Positions 54,881 to 64,000 of a DNA stretch of 64,000 nucleotides are shown here, piece after piece. The stretch's first letter is position 1, and each line of letters begins with the position of its first letter. Under the pieces are notes generated by a model that made no database searches, was not told where the DNA came from, and saw nothing but the letters and a program-made list of their open reading frames with translations. This DNA comes from Frigoribacterium sp. PhB160 (lineage in GTDB: Bacteria > Actinomycetota > Actinomycetes > Actinomycetales > Microbacteriaceae): NCBI RefSeq assembly GCF_003751785.1, contig NZ_RKIE01000001.1, forward strand, positions 1,093,564 through 1,157,563, given 5' to 3'. A program made the position numbers and the translations under genes.

Positions 54881-55914
54881 GCGACTGGCTGGGGATCGTC
54901 TGGCTCGTGCTGCTGCTCATGGGCAACGCGTTCTTCGTCGCGGCCGAGTTCGCCGTCATCTCGGCGCGCCGATCGCAGATCGAGCCGCGGGCCGAGGCCG
55001 GCAGCCGCGCCGCGAAGACGACCCTGTGGGCCATGGAGCACGCGACGATGATGCTCGCGACGACGCAGCTCGGCATCACCATCTGCTCGCTGCTGATCCT
55101 CAACGTGTCGGAGCCCTCGATCCACCACCTGCTCGAGGGGCCGCTCGGCCTCACCGGGCTGAGCGAGGAGCTCGTCAGCGTCGTCGGCTTCGTCATCACG
55201 CTCGTGCTCGTGTCGTTCCTGCACGTCGTGTTCGGCGAGATGGTGCCGAAGAACATCTCGTTCTCGCTGCCCGACCGCGCGGCGCTGCTGCTCGCCCCGC
55301 CGCTCGTGGCCGTGGCCCGCGTCTTCCACGTCGTGGTCGTCGCGCTGAACTGGTCGGCCAACGCCGTGCTGCGGGCGTTCGGCGTCGAGCCGAAGGACGA
55401 GGCGGCCAGCGCCTACACCGTCGACGAGGTCGCGACGATCGTGGCCCAGTCGCGGCGGGAGGGCACCCTCACCGACGCCAGCGGCACGGTGCAGGCGGCG
55501 TTCGAGTTCACCGAGAAGACGGTCGACGACGTCGCCGTGCCGATGAGCGGGCTCGTGACGCTGCCCGAGGACGCGACCCCGCACGACGTCGAGCGGGCCG
55601 TCGCCCAGCACGGCTTCTCGCGCTACGTGCTCGTCGACGACGGGGGCGACCCCACGGGGTACCTGCACCTCAAGGACGTCATCGACCTCGACGAGGACGA
55701 GTTCGGCGACCCGGTGCCGCCGAAGCGCATCCGCCAGCTGATCTCGATCTACCAGGGCACCGAGCTCGAGGACGCCCTCGCGACGATGCGCCGGAGCGGC
55801 GTGCACGTCGCCCGCTCGTTCGACGAGCGGGGCGCCACGCGGGGCGTGCTCTTCCTCGAGGACATCCTCGAGGAGCTGATCGGCGAGGTGCAGGACGCCA
55901 CGAGGCGCGCGTAG
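54877..55914 (+). CDS. CorC/HlyC-like membrane protein with CNNM and CBS domains (2 of 2)
   Basis: The 345-residue paralogue has the CNNM domain (MGNAFFVAAEFAVISARRSQIE, FGEMVPKNISFSLPDRAALLLAPPL) and a CBS pair (AVPMSGLVTLPEDA, FSRYVLVDDGGDPTGYLHLKDVIDLDED, ATRGVLFLEDILEELIGEV) but lacks the CorC-HlyC C-terminal domain. Tandem long-short pairs of this kind are common in actinobacteria and may act together as heteromers. The ATG overlaps the upstream stop, with AAGGAG 9 nt before. Confidence 0.9.
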   Translation: MSDWLGIVWLVLLLMGNAFFVAAEFAVISARRSQIEPRAEAGSRAAKTTLWAMEHATMMLATTQLGITICSLLILNVSEPSIHHLLEGPLGLTGLSEELVSVVGFVITLVLVSFLHVVFGEMVPKNISFSLPDRAALLLAPPLVAVARVFHVVVVALNWSANAVLRAFGVEPKDEAASAYTVDEVATIVAQSRREGTLTDASGTVQAAFEFTEKTVDDVAVPMSGLVTLPEDATPHDVERAVAQHGFSRYVLVDDGGDPTGYLHLKDVIDLDEDEFGDPVPPKRIRQLISIYQGTELEDALATMRRSGVHVARSFDERGATRGVLFLEDILEELIGEVQDATRRA

Positions 55915-55946
55915 GGCGAGCGTCGGGACGGTGCGACGGGGGACAT

Positions 55947-55988
55947 CGGAGGCGCGGGCGGTCCTGCGGGACCGGGCCCGCGCCTCCG
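55947..55988. terminator. convergent terminator built from a GGAGGCGCGG pair
   Basis: CGGAGGCGCGGGC (55947-55959) faces GCCCGCGCCTCCG (55976-55988); inside, GGTCC and GGACC extend the stem. It lies between the CBS gene and the oxidoreductase. Confidence 0.8.
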
Positions 55989-55998
55989 GCGCTCTCTC

Positions 55999-57147
55999 CT
56001 AGGCGGTGCGGAAGGGCGCGCGCTGGTACTGCGCCGGCACGTAGTCGAGCTCGACCCCGAGCTCGGCGGCCGCCCGCAGCGGGAAGTGCGGGTCGCGGAG
56101 GAACTCGCGCGCCATGAGCACGACGTCGGCGCGGCCCTCGGCCACGACCTCCTCGGCCTGGCGTGCCGAGACGATGAGGCCCACGGCGCCGGTGTCGACC
56201 TCGGCGGTCTCGCGGACGTGCTGGGCGAACGGCACCTGGTAGCCGAGGCCGACGGGGATGGTCACCCCGGCGACGAGCCCGCCGGTCGAGATGTCGAACA
56301 GGTCGGCGCCGGCGTCGCGAGACCACCCGGCGACGGTCGCGGTCTCGTGCTCGTCCCAGCCGCCCTCGGCCCAGTCGGTCGCCGAGAAGCGGACGAGCAG
56401 CGGCAGCTCGTCGCCGACCTCGGCCCGCACGGCGCGGACCACGTCGACGAGGAGGCGCGCGCGGTTCTCGAGGGAGCCGCCGTACTCGTCGGTGCGCTCG
56501 TTGCTGAGCGGCGAGAGGAACTGGTGCAGCAGGTAGCCGTGGGCGGCGTGCAGCTCGATCAGCCCGAAGCCGGCCTCGACCGAGCGGCGCGCGGCGGCGC
56601 GGAACGCCTCGACGACGCCGACGACGTCGTCGCGGCTCATCTCGCGGGGGACGGCGTAGCCCTCGAAGGCGACGGCGGACGGGGCGACGGTGGGCCAGCC
56701 TCCGTCGGCCTCGGGGACGGAGCCCTGCTCGTCGCTCCACGGGCGGAAGGTCGAGGCCTTGCGGCCGGCGTGGGCCAGCTGGACGCCGGGCACGGAGCCC
56801 TGGCTGCGGACGAACGCCGTCACGGGACGGAGGGCCTCGACCTGGGCGTCGTCCCAGAGCCCGAGGTCCTGCGGCGAGATGCGGCCCTCGGGCACGACGG
56901 CCGTGGCCTCGGCGATGACGGCGCCGGCGCCGCCCCGCGCGAGCGCGCCGAGGTGCACGAGGTGCCAGTCGGTGGCCACGCCGTCCTGCGCCTCGACCGA
57001 GTACTGGCACATCGGCGCGACCCAGAGGCGGTTGCGGAAGTCGGTGCCGCGGAGGGTGATCGGGTCGAAGAGGTGCGCGGTGGCGACGGCGCCGCCCTCG
57101 GGGGCGTCGTCGGGGGTGGCGGTGCTGGTGCTGGTGCTGAGGGTCAC
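55999..57147 (-). CDS. Old Yellow Enzyme family NADH:flavin oxidoreductase (YqjM-like)
   Basis: The 382-residue FMN enzyme reduces activated C=C bonds. The YqjM subgroup is shown by the redox Cys in APMCQYS, by QLAHAGRKAS, by the His pair of LHAAHGYLLHQFLSPLSNERTDEYGGS, and by the phosphate-binding LMAREFLRDPHFPLRAA near the end. The substrate is unknown; a role in oxidative or xenobiotic stress is likely. The GTG start at 57147 follows a repetitive GGTGCTG tract that encodes STSTST at the N terminus. Confidence 0.93.
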   Translation of the reverse strand: MTLSTSTSTATPDDAPEGGAVATAHLFDPITLRGTDFRNRLWVAPMCQYSVEAQDGVATDWHLVHLGALARGGAGAVIAEATAVVPEGRISPQDLGLWDDAQVEALRPVTAFVRSQGSVPGVQLAHAGRKASTFRPWSDEQGSVPEADGGWPTVAPSAVAFEGYAVPREMSRDDVVGVVEAFRAAARRSVEAGFGLIELHAAHGYLLHQFLSPLSNERTDEYGGSLENRARLLVDVVRAVRAEVGDELPLLVRFSATDWAEGGWDEHETATVAGWSRDAGADLFDISTGGLVAGVTIPVGLGYQVPFAQHVRETAEVDTGAVGLIVSARQAEEVVAEGRADVVLMAREFLRDPHFPLRAAAELGVELDYVPAQYQRAPFRTA

Positions 57148-57277
57148 GGGTGGTGCGCCTTCCGGTCGGTCTCGGGGGACGGTGTGGTCTCCCTCGGGGC
57201 GAACGCGGAGGGCGGCCGGGATGTTCCGCCCTGCGTGGTCCTCGGCGTCGGCTGCGGCGAGGGCCGCGGCGCCGGTC

Positions 57278-57283
57278 TAGCGT
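57278..57283 (+). promoter_or_regulatory. -10 box of nnrD (leaderless)
   Basis: TAGCGT ends 7 nt before the GTG at 57291. The intervening GGAGGG is too close to act as a ribosome site. Confidence 0.45.
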
Positions 57284-57290
57284 CGGAGGG

Positions 57291-58145
57291 GTGACCGACA
57301 GCAGCCGCCCCCGCCCCGCCTCCGACGACTTCACGGACTGGACCGCGTCCGACGCCGCGGCGTGGATCGCCGTGCCCGCCGAGGACGACGACAAGTACAG
57401 CCGCGGCGTGCTCGGCGTCGTGACCGGCTCGTCGTCGTACCCGGGCGCCGCCGTGCTGGGCGTCGAGGCGGCCCTCCACACGGGCGTCGGCATGCTGCGC
57501 TACCTCGGGCCCACGCGCGCCGCCGACTTCGTGCTGCACCGGCGGCCGGAGGCCGTCACGAGCGCCGGGCGCGTGCAGGCCTGGCTGCTCGGCTCGGGCG
57601 TCGACCCCGATCACCTCGACGACGAGACCCGCGACGGCTTCGAGACGGCCGTGGCCTCGGGCCTCCCGCTCGTGCTGGACGCCGGTGCCCTCGGCCTCCG
57701 CGAGCGGGCGACGGGTCCGGTCGTGCTGACCCCGCACCTCCGCGAGCTGGCCCGGGCGACGGGCCGCTCGCTCGAGGAGGTCACGGCCGACCCGGCCGGC
57801 GCCGCCGTCCGCACCGCGGAGCGCTGGGGCTGCACCGTGCTCGTCAAGGGCCACCGGACGCTCGTCGCCGGGCCGGACGGCACGCGGCTCGCCGCCTCGT
57901 CGGCTCCGTCGTGGCTCGCCACCGCCGGGGCCGGCGACGCGCTCGGCGGCGTGCTCGGTGCCCTGGTCGCGACGCACTCGGAGGCGGCCCTGCACGAGGC
58001 CGGCACGCTGGCCCGCCTCGCGGCGACCGCCGCCGTCGTGCACGGCCTCGCCGCCGAGCGGGCGAGCGGCGGCGGGCCGCTCACCGTGCTCGGGCTGGTC
58101 GACGCGGTCCCGGCGACGATCGCCGGGCTGCTGCGCGGAGCCTAG
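57291..58145 (+). CDS. nnrD: ADP/ATP-dependent NAD(P)H-hydrate dehydratase
   Basis: The 284-residue ribokinase-like enzyme repairs hydrated NAD(P)H. Markers: KYSRGVLGVVTGSSSYPGAAVLG, VLDAGAL, VLTPHLRELARATG, VLVKGHRTLVAGPDG, and the phosphate loop GAGDALGGVLGALVA. The YjeF-type epimerase domain that is fused to it in many bacteria is absent. The GTG at 57291 has a TAGCGT box 7 nt upstream. Its TAG stop shares the sequence CTAG with the stop of the converging yceI. Confidence 0.92.
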   Translation: MTDSSRPRPASDDFTDWTASDAAAWIAVPAEDDDKYSRGVLGVVTGSSSYPGAAVLGVEAALHTGVGMLRYLGPTRAADFVLHRRPEAVTSAGRVQAWLLGSGVDPDHLDDETRDGFETAVASGLPLVLDAGALGLRERATGPVVLTPHLRELARATGRSLEEVTADPAGAAVRTAERWGCTVLVKGHRTLVAGPDGTRLAASSAPSWLATAGAGDALGGVLGALVATHSEAALHEAGTLARLAATAAVVHGLAAERASGGGPLTVLGLVDAVPATIAGLLRGA

Positions 58146-58834
58146 GAGGCGGGGGTCGCGGCGACGAGGAACTCGACGCTGCCCTGGTCCTCGACCTGGA
58201 CGAAGCCGAAGCTCGGGGCGTCGACGCCGTAGTCGGAGAACGTGATCGGGATCGAGCCGCTGACCTGCACGCCGTCGCCGGAGAGCGCCGCCTGGAGCTC
58301 GACGGTCACGCTCTGCGTGACGCCGTGCATCGTGAGGTCTCCCGTCGCCTCGACGGTCTCGACCTCGCCGTCCGCGGGGACGGCGGCGTCGATCGGGGAG
58401 GTGAGCTCGAAGGTCGCGGTCGGGTAGGTCGACGCCTCCATGGCGTCGTCCCTGAAGTACCCGTCGCGGTTCGCGCTGTCGGTGGCGATGCTGGCGACGT
58501 CGACGTCGATCGTGGCGGCCGAGATGGTCGACCCGTCGACCGTGATGGTGCCGGTGACCTGCTCGGTCGTGCCGACGACCGTGACGTCGGTGCCGTTCAG
58601 CACCTCGTCGACGCGGTACCCGGCGCTGCTGCCGTCGCCGATCGTCCAGTCGCCCGAGGCCTGGCTCGCGTCGACCGTGGTGGCGCCGGGCGTCACGGCG
58701 ACGGTGGGGGCCGCCGCGGGCTCGCCCACCACGACGTCCCGGTAGAACGCCGGCCCGGCGACGGCGGCGGTCACGCCGAGCCCCACGACGACGGCGGCGC
58801 TCACGCCGAGGACGATGCCGGTCTTCTTCTTCAT
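58142..58834 (-). CDS. YceI family protein, membrane-anchored
   Basis: The 230-residue protein starts MKKKTG, has a hydrophobic signal-anchor (about residues 6-25), and then a YceI lipocalin-like beta-barrel (about 65-230): GTITVDGSTISAATIDVDVASIATDSANRDGYFRDD, TATFELTSPI, ATGDLTMHGVTQSVTVEL, ITFSDYGV. YceI proteins bind isoprenoid or other lipids in a hydrophobic pocket. AGGAG lies about 12 nt before the ATG. The longer upstream open frame is not supported by a ribosome site. Confidence 0.9.
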   Translation of the reverse strand: MKKKTGIVLGVSAAVVVGLGVTAAVAGPAFYRDVVVGEPAAAPTVAVTPGATTVDASQASGDWTIGDGSSAGYRVDEVLNGTDVTVVGTTEQVTGTITVDGSTISAATIDVDVASIATDSANRDGYFRDDAMEASTYPTATFELTSPIDAAVPADGEVETVEATGDLTMHGVTQSVTVELQAALSGDGVQVSGSIPITFSDYGVDAPSFGFVQVEDQGSVEFLVAATPAS

Positions 58835-58886
58835 GCGGGTCTGTCTCCTGGGGTCGGCTCGGGTGGTGCTCGGGCTGGGTCGGCAC

Positions 58887-58903
58887 GGGAGGCGGCGCCT
58901 CCC
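58887..58903. repeat. inverted repeat in the yceI-chvE gap
   Basis: GGGAGGCG-g-CGCCTCCC is a perfect 8-bp inverted repeat with a single central base, about 50 nt upstream of yceI. Confidence 0.5.
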
Positions 58904-59003
58904 AGGATGATGACGCGTCACCCTAGGCGCGTCCTGGGAAGGTGCAGGCCCGGCACGGGAGCGTCGTCGTCGTGGCCCCGCCTCGGCCCCGTCACGGCGA
59001 CAC

Positions 59004-59130
59004 GAAGACGAGGTTCATTCATCTCGATTCGGTAACGACCGCCCCGGCTCCTGGTGCGGCCGGGGACGCGGCTATATGTTCCGAGAGCCAACAAATAGCC
59101 GACGCAGTCTCGTCGGCCTCGAGCACTACA
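59004..59130. promoter_or_regulatory. less GC-rich regulatory region upstream of the sugar ABC operon
   Basis: In the 414-bp divergent gap this part is clearly richer in A and T. It holds GGCTAT (59070-59075) facing ATAGCC (59095-59100), the element CGGT-AACG-ACCG (59030-59041), and a hairpin (CCCCGG...CCGGGG, 59042-59064). One or more may be operators for a sugar-responsive regulator; I could not fix the promoter. Confidence 0.4.
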
Positions 59131-59248
59131 GCGAAGTACAGCTCGATCTGGACCGGTTCGACGACGAACCAGGGCCACGTCCCTCCCCGCACCCGAGGGG
59201 AGGCGCGACCCCGTCGCCCGGGCAGATCCCATCGGAAGGATCCGCACC

Positions 59249-60376
59249 ATGACCACAGCACGAAAGATCTCCGTCGCGGCCCTGACGCTCGGCCTCGTCG
59301 CCGGCCTCGCGGCCTGCGCCCCGGCCGGCTCGTCCGGGGGCGGCTCCGACGGCGACGCCGCCGGCGCCGACTGCAACGTCGGCATCAGCATGCCCACGCG
59401 CAGCCTCGAACGCTGGATCAACGACGGCGAGGGGCTCAAGGAGAAGCTCGAGGGCGACGACTGCACCGTCGACCTCCAGTACGCCGACAACAAGACCGAC
59501 CAGCAGATCAGCCAGATCCAGAACCAGGTGGCCGGAGGCGCGAAGATCCTCGTCGTCGCCGCCATCGACGGGCAGACCCTCGGCCCGGTGCTCGAGGACG
59601 CGGCGTCGCAGGACGTCACCGTCATCGCGTACGACCGTCTCATCAACGGCACGGAGGCGGTGGACTACTACGCGACGTTCGACAACTACAAGGTCGGCCA
59701 GCTGCAGGGCGAGTACATCGAGGAGCAGCTCGGCCTCGCCGACGGCGAGAAGGGCCCCTTCACCCTGGAGCCCTTCGCCGGCAGCCCCGACGACAACAAC
59801 GCCGGCTTCTTCTTCGCCGGTGCGTGGGACGTCCTGCAGCCCTACGTCGAGAGCGGCGTGCTGACCGTGCCGAGCGGCAAGGCGCCGGCCGACGACGACG
59901 GCTGGAAGGCCATCGGCATCCTCGGCTGGGGCTCGGACGACGCCCAGGCCGAGATGGACAACCGGCTGCAGTCGTTCTACACGGGCGGCGACACGGTCGA
60001 CGTCGTGCTCTCGCCGAACGACAGCCTCGCGCTCGGCATCGAGGCGAGCCTCGACGCGGCGGGCTACCAGGCGGGCACCGACTGGCCGATCATCACCGGC
60101 CAGGACGCCGACGTCGCGAACGTCAAGGCGATCCTCGCCGACCAGCAGTCGATGACGGTCTGGAAGGACACCCGCGAGCTCGGCACCCAGGTCGAGGCCA
60201 TGATCACGGCCATCGTGGCGGGCGACGAGCCCGAGACCAACGACACCGACACGTACGACAACGGCGTCAAGGTCGTCCCGGCGTACCTGCTCGACCCGGT
60301 GGTCGTGACGAAGGACGACGTGCAGGGGACCCTCGTGGACTCCGGCTTCGTCGACGCCTCCGACGTCGGTCTCTGA
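59249..60376 (+). CDS. chvE: ChvE-type multiple-sugar-binding lipoprotein
   Basis: The 375-residue solute-binding protein has a lipoprotein signal with the lipobox LAAC (Cys23) and a periplasmic-binding fold of the sugar family: [104 protein letters not shown] and [30 protein letters not shown]. Close relatives bind arabinose, glucose, galactose or xylose. It heads the operon chvE-gguA-gguB. GGAAGGA lies 9 nt before the ATG. Confidence 0.92.
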   Translation: MTTARKISVAALTLGLVAGLAACAPAGSSGGGSDGDAAGADCNVGISMPTRSLERWINDGEGLKEKLEGDDCTVDLQYADNKTDQQISQIQNQVAGGAKILVVAAIDGQTLGPVLEDAASQDVTVIAYDRLINGTEAVDYYATFDNYKVGQLQGEYIEEQLGLADGEKGPFTLEPFAGSPDDNNAGFFFAGAWDVLQPYVESGVLTVPSGKAPADDDGWKAIGILGWGSDDAQAEMDNRLQSFYTGGDTVDVVLSPNDSLALGIEASLDAAGYQAGTDWPIITGQDADVANVKAILADQQSMTVWKDTRELGTQVEAMITAIVAGDEPETNDTDTYDNGVKVVPAYLLDPVVVTKDDVQGTLVDSGFVDASDVGL

Positions 60377-60391
60377 GCCCACGACCCCGCG

Positions 60392-60421
60392 GCCGGCGGC
60401 GACCCTCGGGTCGCCGCCGGC
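60392..60421 (+). promoter_or_regulatory. intra-operon hairpin between chvE and gguA
   Basis: GCCGGCGGCGACCC (60392-60405) faces its complement (60408-60421), leaving a 2-nt centre; the real loop would be a little larger. Such hairpins stabilise the upstream mRNA and reduce reading into the ATPase gene. Confidence 0.65.
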
Positions 60422-60446
60422 TCCCCGACCCGGAACGGAGGACCAC

Positions 60447-61994
60447 ATGGACGACGTCATCCTGCAGATGACCGACATCGTCAAGGAGTTCAGCGGCGTC
60501 CGCGCCCTCGACGGCGTCTCGGTGAGCGTGCGCCGCGGCGAGGTGCACGCGATCTGCGGCGAGAACGGGGCCGGCAAGTCGACCCTGATGAAGGTGCTCT
60601 CGGGCGTCTACCCGCACGGCAGCTTCGGCGGCGTCATCGAGCTCGACGGCGAGCCCGTGCGCTACGCGTCGATCAACGACAGCGAGCGGGACGGCGTGGT
60701 GATCATCCACCAGGAGCTCGCGCTCAGCCCGTTCCTCTCGATCGCCGAGAACATCTTCCTCGGCAACGAGGTGCAGCGCGGCGGCGTCATCGACTGGAAC
60801 CGCACCAACCTCGAGGCCGCGGCCCTGCTGCGGCGCGTGGGGCTGGCGGAGAGCCCGGTCACCAAGGTGCTCGAGCTCGGCGTCGGCAAGCAGCAGCTCG
60901 TCGAGATCGCCAAGGCGCTCTCGAAGGAGGTGACGCTGCTCATCCTCGACGAGCCCACCGCCGCGCTCAACGACGACGACTCGGCGCACCTGCTCGGGCT
61001 CATCGACCAGCTGCGCGAGCAAGGCATCACGTCGATCATCATCAGCCACAAGCTCGGCGAGATCCGCGCCATCGCCGACACGGTGACCGTCATCCGCGAC
61101 GGCAAGACCATCGAGGCGTTCCCCGTCGACGACACCCCCGAGATCGAGACGCGCATCATCCGCGCCATGGTCGGGCGACCGCTCGACAGCCAGTTCCCGC
61201 CGCGGGTGCCCGACATCGGCGCCGAGAAGCTGCGCGTCGAGGACTGGACCGTGCACCACCCGGTCGACGCCGACCGCGTCGTCGTCGACCACGCCTCGTT
61301 CACGGTGCGGGCCGGCGAGATCGTCGGCTTCGCGGGCCTCATGGGCGCCGGGCGCACCGAGCTGGCCATGAGCATCTTCGGCCGGTCGTACGGCAGCGAC
61401 ATCTCGGGCCGGGTCTACAAGGACGGCGTCGAGATCCAGACCCGCACGGTCGGGGAGGCGATCCGCAACGGCATCGCCTACGTCACCGAGGACCGCAAGC
61501 GCTACGGACTCAACCTCATCGGCAGCATCACCGTCAACGTCACGGCCGCGGCGCTCGGCAAGCTCGCGCGGCTCGGCGTGATCGACCGCGCCCGCGAGTA
61601 CGCCGTGGCGGAGGACTACCGCAAGCAGATGAACATCAAGACGTCGTCGGTCTCGTCCATCGTCGGCACCCTCTCGGGCGGCAACCAGCAGAAGGTCGTC
61701 CTCAGCAAGTGGATCTACTCGGGGCCCGACGTGCTCATCCTCGACGAGCCCACCCGGGGCATCGACGTCGGGGCGAAGTACGAGATCTACGGGATCATCG
61801 CCGAGATGGCGGCCCAGGGGAAGGCCGTCATCGTCATCTCGAGCGAGCTGCCCGAGCTGATCGGCCTGTCCGACCGCATCTACACCATCGCCGAGGGCCG
61901 CCTCACGGCCGAGCTCTCCCGCGCCGACGCCAGCCAGGAAGAGCTGATGCGCCACATGACCGCGACCAGGAACCTAGGAGCAGAAGCCTCGTGA
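60447..61994 (+). CDS. gguA: GguA/MmsA-type sugar ABC transporter ATPase
   Basis: The 515-residue protein is a tandem ATPase of the carbohydrate uptake 2 family. The first domain has Walker [31 protein letters not shown] and [12 protein letters not shown]. The second has the degenerate Walker [19 protein letters not shown]-type switch [11 protein letters not shown], signature [14 protein letters not shown] and [13 protein letters not shown], as usual in this family. GGAGGA precedes the ATG; the stop overlaps the permease start (GTGA). Confidence 0.94.
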   Translation: MDDVILQMTDIVKEFSGVRALDGVSVSVRRGEVHAICGENGAGKSTLMKVLSGVYPHGSFGGVIELDGEPVRYASINDSERDGVVIIHQELALSPFLSIAENIFLGNEVQRGGVIDWNRTNLEAAALLRRVGLAESPVTKVLELGVGKQQLVEIAKALSKEVTLLILDEPTAALNDDDSAHLLGLIDQLREQGITSIIISHKLGEIRAIADTVTVIRDGKTIEAFPVDDTPEIETRIIRAMVGRPLDSQFPPRVPDIGAEKLRVEDWTVHHPVDADRVVVDHASFTVRAGEIVGFAGLMGAGRTELAMSIFGRSYGSDISGRVYKDGVEIQTRTVGEAIRNGIAYVTEDRKRYGLNLIGSITVNVTAAALGKLARLGVIDRAREYAVAEDYRKQMNIKTSSVSSIVGTLSGGNQQKVVLSKWIYSGPDVLILDEPTRGIDVGAKYEIYGIIAEMAAQGKAVIVISSELPELIGLSDRIYTIAEGRLTAELSRADASQEELMRHMTATRNLGAEAS

Positions 61995-63199
61995 CCACCA
62001 CCGCACCTCCTCGTCCGTCCGCCCCGCCGCCGGCTCCCCAGCCGATGCCGGGCGCCAAGCGGCGGCTCCGCATCGACATGCGGCAGTACGGCATCCTCGC
62101 CGCGCTGCTCGTCATCGTGCTGCTGTTCCAGGTGCTGACCGAGGGGCGCCTGCTGTACCCGGGCAACGTCAGCAACCTCATCCAGCAGAACGCCTACGTG
62201 CTGATCCTCGCCATCGGCATGGTGATCGTCATCATCGCCGGCCACATCGACCTCTCGGTCGGCTCGGTCGTCGCGACCGTCGGTGCCGTGGCGGCGCTCG
62301 CGATGAACGACTGGGGCCTGCCGTGGGGCGCTGCCGTCGCGGTCTCGCTGCTCGTCGGCGCGCTGATCGGCGCGTGGCAGGGCTTCTGGGTGGCGTTCGT
62401 CGGCATCCCGGCCTTCATCGTCACCCTGGCCGGCATGCTCGTGTTCCGCGGGGTGGCCCTGGTGCTCCTCACGGGCGGCACGATCAGCGGGCTGCCGAGG
62501 GCCTTCAACGCCATCGGCTCGGGCACGCTGCCCACGACCGGTCAGCCCGACCTCTTCACCCTGGGCATCGGCGCCCTCGCCAGCGCGGGCCTCATCGCCC
62601 AGCAGCTGCGGGCGCGAGGCAACCTGCGGCGCCTCGAGCTGCCCCGGGAGCGCGCGGTGTCGTTCGTGGTCAAGATCGCGATCGCCGTCGCCGCGATCAT
62701 GTACCTCTGCTACCTGCTGGCGTACAACCGCGGCACGCCGATCATCCTCGTCATCCTCGCGACGCTCGTGCTGCTCTATTCGTTCCTCCTCACCCGCACC
62801 GTCTTCGGTCGCCACGTCTACGCGATGGGCGGCAACCTCTTCGCAGCGATGATGTCGGGCGTCAAGACGAAGTGGGTCAACTTCGCCATCTTCGTCAACA
62901 TGGGGCTGCTCGCCGGTCTCGCCGGCGTCGTCAGCACGGCCCGCGCCGGCAGCGCCGTCGCGTCGGCCGGCCAGAGCTTCGAGCTCGACGCCATCGCGGC
63001 CGTCTTCATCGGCGGCGCGGCGGTGCAGGGCGGCATCGGCACGGTCGTCGGCGCCGTCATCGGCGGCCTCGTCATGGGCGTGCTGAACCAGGGCCTGTCG
63101 ATCCTCTCGGTCGACGCCGCCTGGCAGCAGGTCATCAAGGGCCTCGTGCTGCTGCTCGCCGTCGCGTTCGACGTCTACAGCAAGCGGCGCCGCCGCTGA
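61991..63199 (+). CDS. gguB: GguB-type sugar ABC transporter permease
   Basis: The 402-residue membrane protein is an RbsC/XylH-family permease with about ten to eleven helices. Signs: [22 protein letters not shown] in the conserved region, [43 protein letters not shown], and [34 protein letters not shown]. An extra cytoplasmic stretch (about residues 195-225) lies between helices, as in GguB/MmsB proteins. It ends the operon before a hairpin at 63215. Confidence 0.94.
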   Translation: MTTTAPPRPSAPPPAPQPMPGAKRRLRIDMRQYGILAALLVIVLLFQVLTEGRLLYPGNVSNLIQQNAYVLILAIGMVIVIIAGHIDLSVGSVVATVGAVAALAMNDWGLPWGAAVAVSLLVGALIGAWQGFWVAFVGIPAFIVTLAGMLVFRGVALVLLTGGTISGLPRAFNAIGSGTLPTTGQPDLFTLGIGALASAGLIAQQLRARGNLRRLELPRERAVSFVVKIAIAVAAIMYLCYLLAYNRGTPIILVILATLVLLYSFLLTRTVFGRHVYAMGGNLFAAMMSGVKTKWVNFAIFVNMGLLAGLAGVVSTARAGSAVASAGQSFELDAIAAVFIGGAAVQGGIGTVVGAVIGGLVMGVLNQGLSILSVDAAWQQVIKGLVLLLAVAFDVYSKRRRR

Positions 63200-63214
63200 C
63201 GCGGGGGAGGGGGA

Positions 63215-63250
63215 ACGGAGGGGCGTCGTCGGGGGACGGCGCCCCTCCGT
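63215..63250 (+). terminator. terminator of the chvE-gguAB operon
   Basis: ACGGAGGGGCG (63215-63225) faces CGCCCCTCCGT (63240-63250), with a further GTC/GAC pair inside, 16 nt after the stop. Confidence 0.75.
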
Positions 63251-63288
63251 CCGTCAGGTGACCCGAGGAGGGCGCGATGCTCGGGAGG

Positions 63289-64000
<712 letters not shown>

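Noticed and set aside
57121-57147. GGTGCTG direct repeats at the oxidoreductase start as a regulatory repeat.
   Set aside because: They simply encode the STSTST tail in a GC-rich codon set.

Overview
The window is a 64-kb stretch of a very GC-rich (about 72 % by eye) actinobacterial chromosome, most likely from the family Microbacteriaceae. Support comes from gene order that is familiar in that family (trmD-rplS-lepB-rnhB-DUF2469-yraN-yifB-dprA-xerC-M23 peptidase ... rpsB-tsf-pyrH-frr-cdsA; prfB-ftsE-ftsX-smpB-ssrA; hisN-rsgA-aroA next to a SigR/RsrA pair), a fused Kgd-type 2-oxoglutarate decarboxylase, GuaB1, a DUF2469 protein, and the tmRNA tag ANNKRTDFALAA. The genus cannot be fixed from sequence alone. 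I see no tRNA, rRNA, CRISPR, prophage or insertion sequence; the window is essentially core chromosome with a few accessory insertions.

Layout. 1-8.3 kb: tRNA/ribosome/processing genes (trmD end, rplS, lepB, rnhB), then DNA uptake and recombination genes (yraN, yifB, dprA, xerC) and a secreted M23 peptidase. 8.4-11.7 kb: a sugar-porter MFS gene and a BCCT osmolyte transporter gene lying between the M23 gene and rpsB. 11.75-16.3 kb: rpsB-tsf, pyrH-frr-cdsA. 16.3-24.9 kb: cell-envelope and polarity genes (a DivIVA-domain protein, a secreted lytic transglycosylase, an AI-2E-family permease, a 627-residue hendecad coiled-coil protein, a membrane/lipoprotein fusion and a thioredoxin-TPR protein). 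25.0-33.0 kb, minus strand: glycogen/alpha-glucan metabolism (glgB, glgE, glgX) with a YbaK deacylase and a DUF1294 protein. 33.1-36.6 kb: cysteine desulfurase, a small membrane protein, and an ECF sigma factor with a membrane partner. 36.7-40.7 kb: prfB, ftsEX, smpB, ssrA. 40.8-47.8 kb: a DHA2-type efflux pump, a 50-codon orphan gene, hisN-rsgA-aroA, sigR/rsrA-like pair, GNAT. 47.8-58.8 kb: kgd, guaB1, two CBS-domain (CorC/HlyC-like) membrane proteins, an Old Yellow Enzyme, nnrD, yceI. 59.2-63.2 kb: a ChvE/GguA/GguB-type sugar ABC operon, then the start-truncated ATPase gene of a polar amino-acid ABC transporter.

Two genome-style signals stand out. First, a TANNNT -10 box sits 6-10 nt upstream of the start codon at about fifteen genes, which implies that leaderless transcripts are the rule for many operon-first genes here. 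Second, the 9-mer GGAGGCGCG (and complement) occurs at least 35 times by eye, often as facing pairs that form intergenic hairpins and often inside linker-coding regions; a composition-only estimate is about five. The most unusual protein is the coiled-coil protein at 19975-21858, whose centre is 27 uninterrupted 11-residue repeats. No new defence or biosynthetic system is evident.
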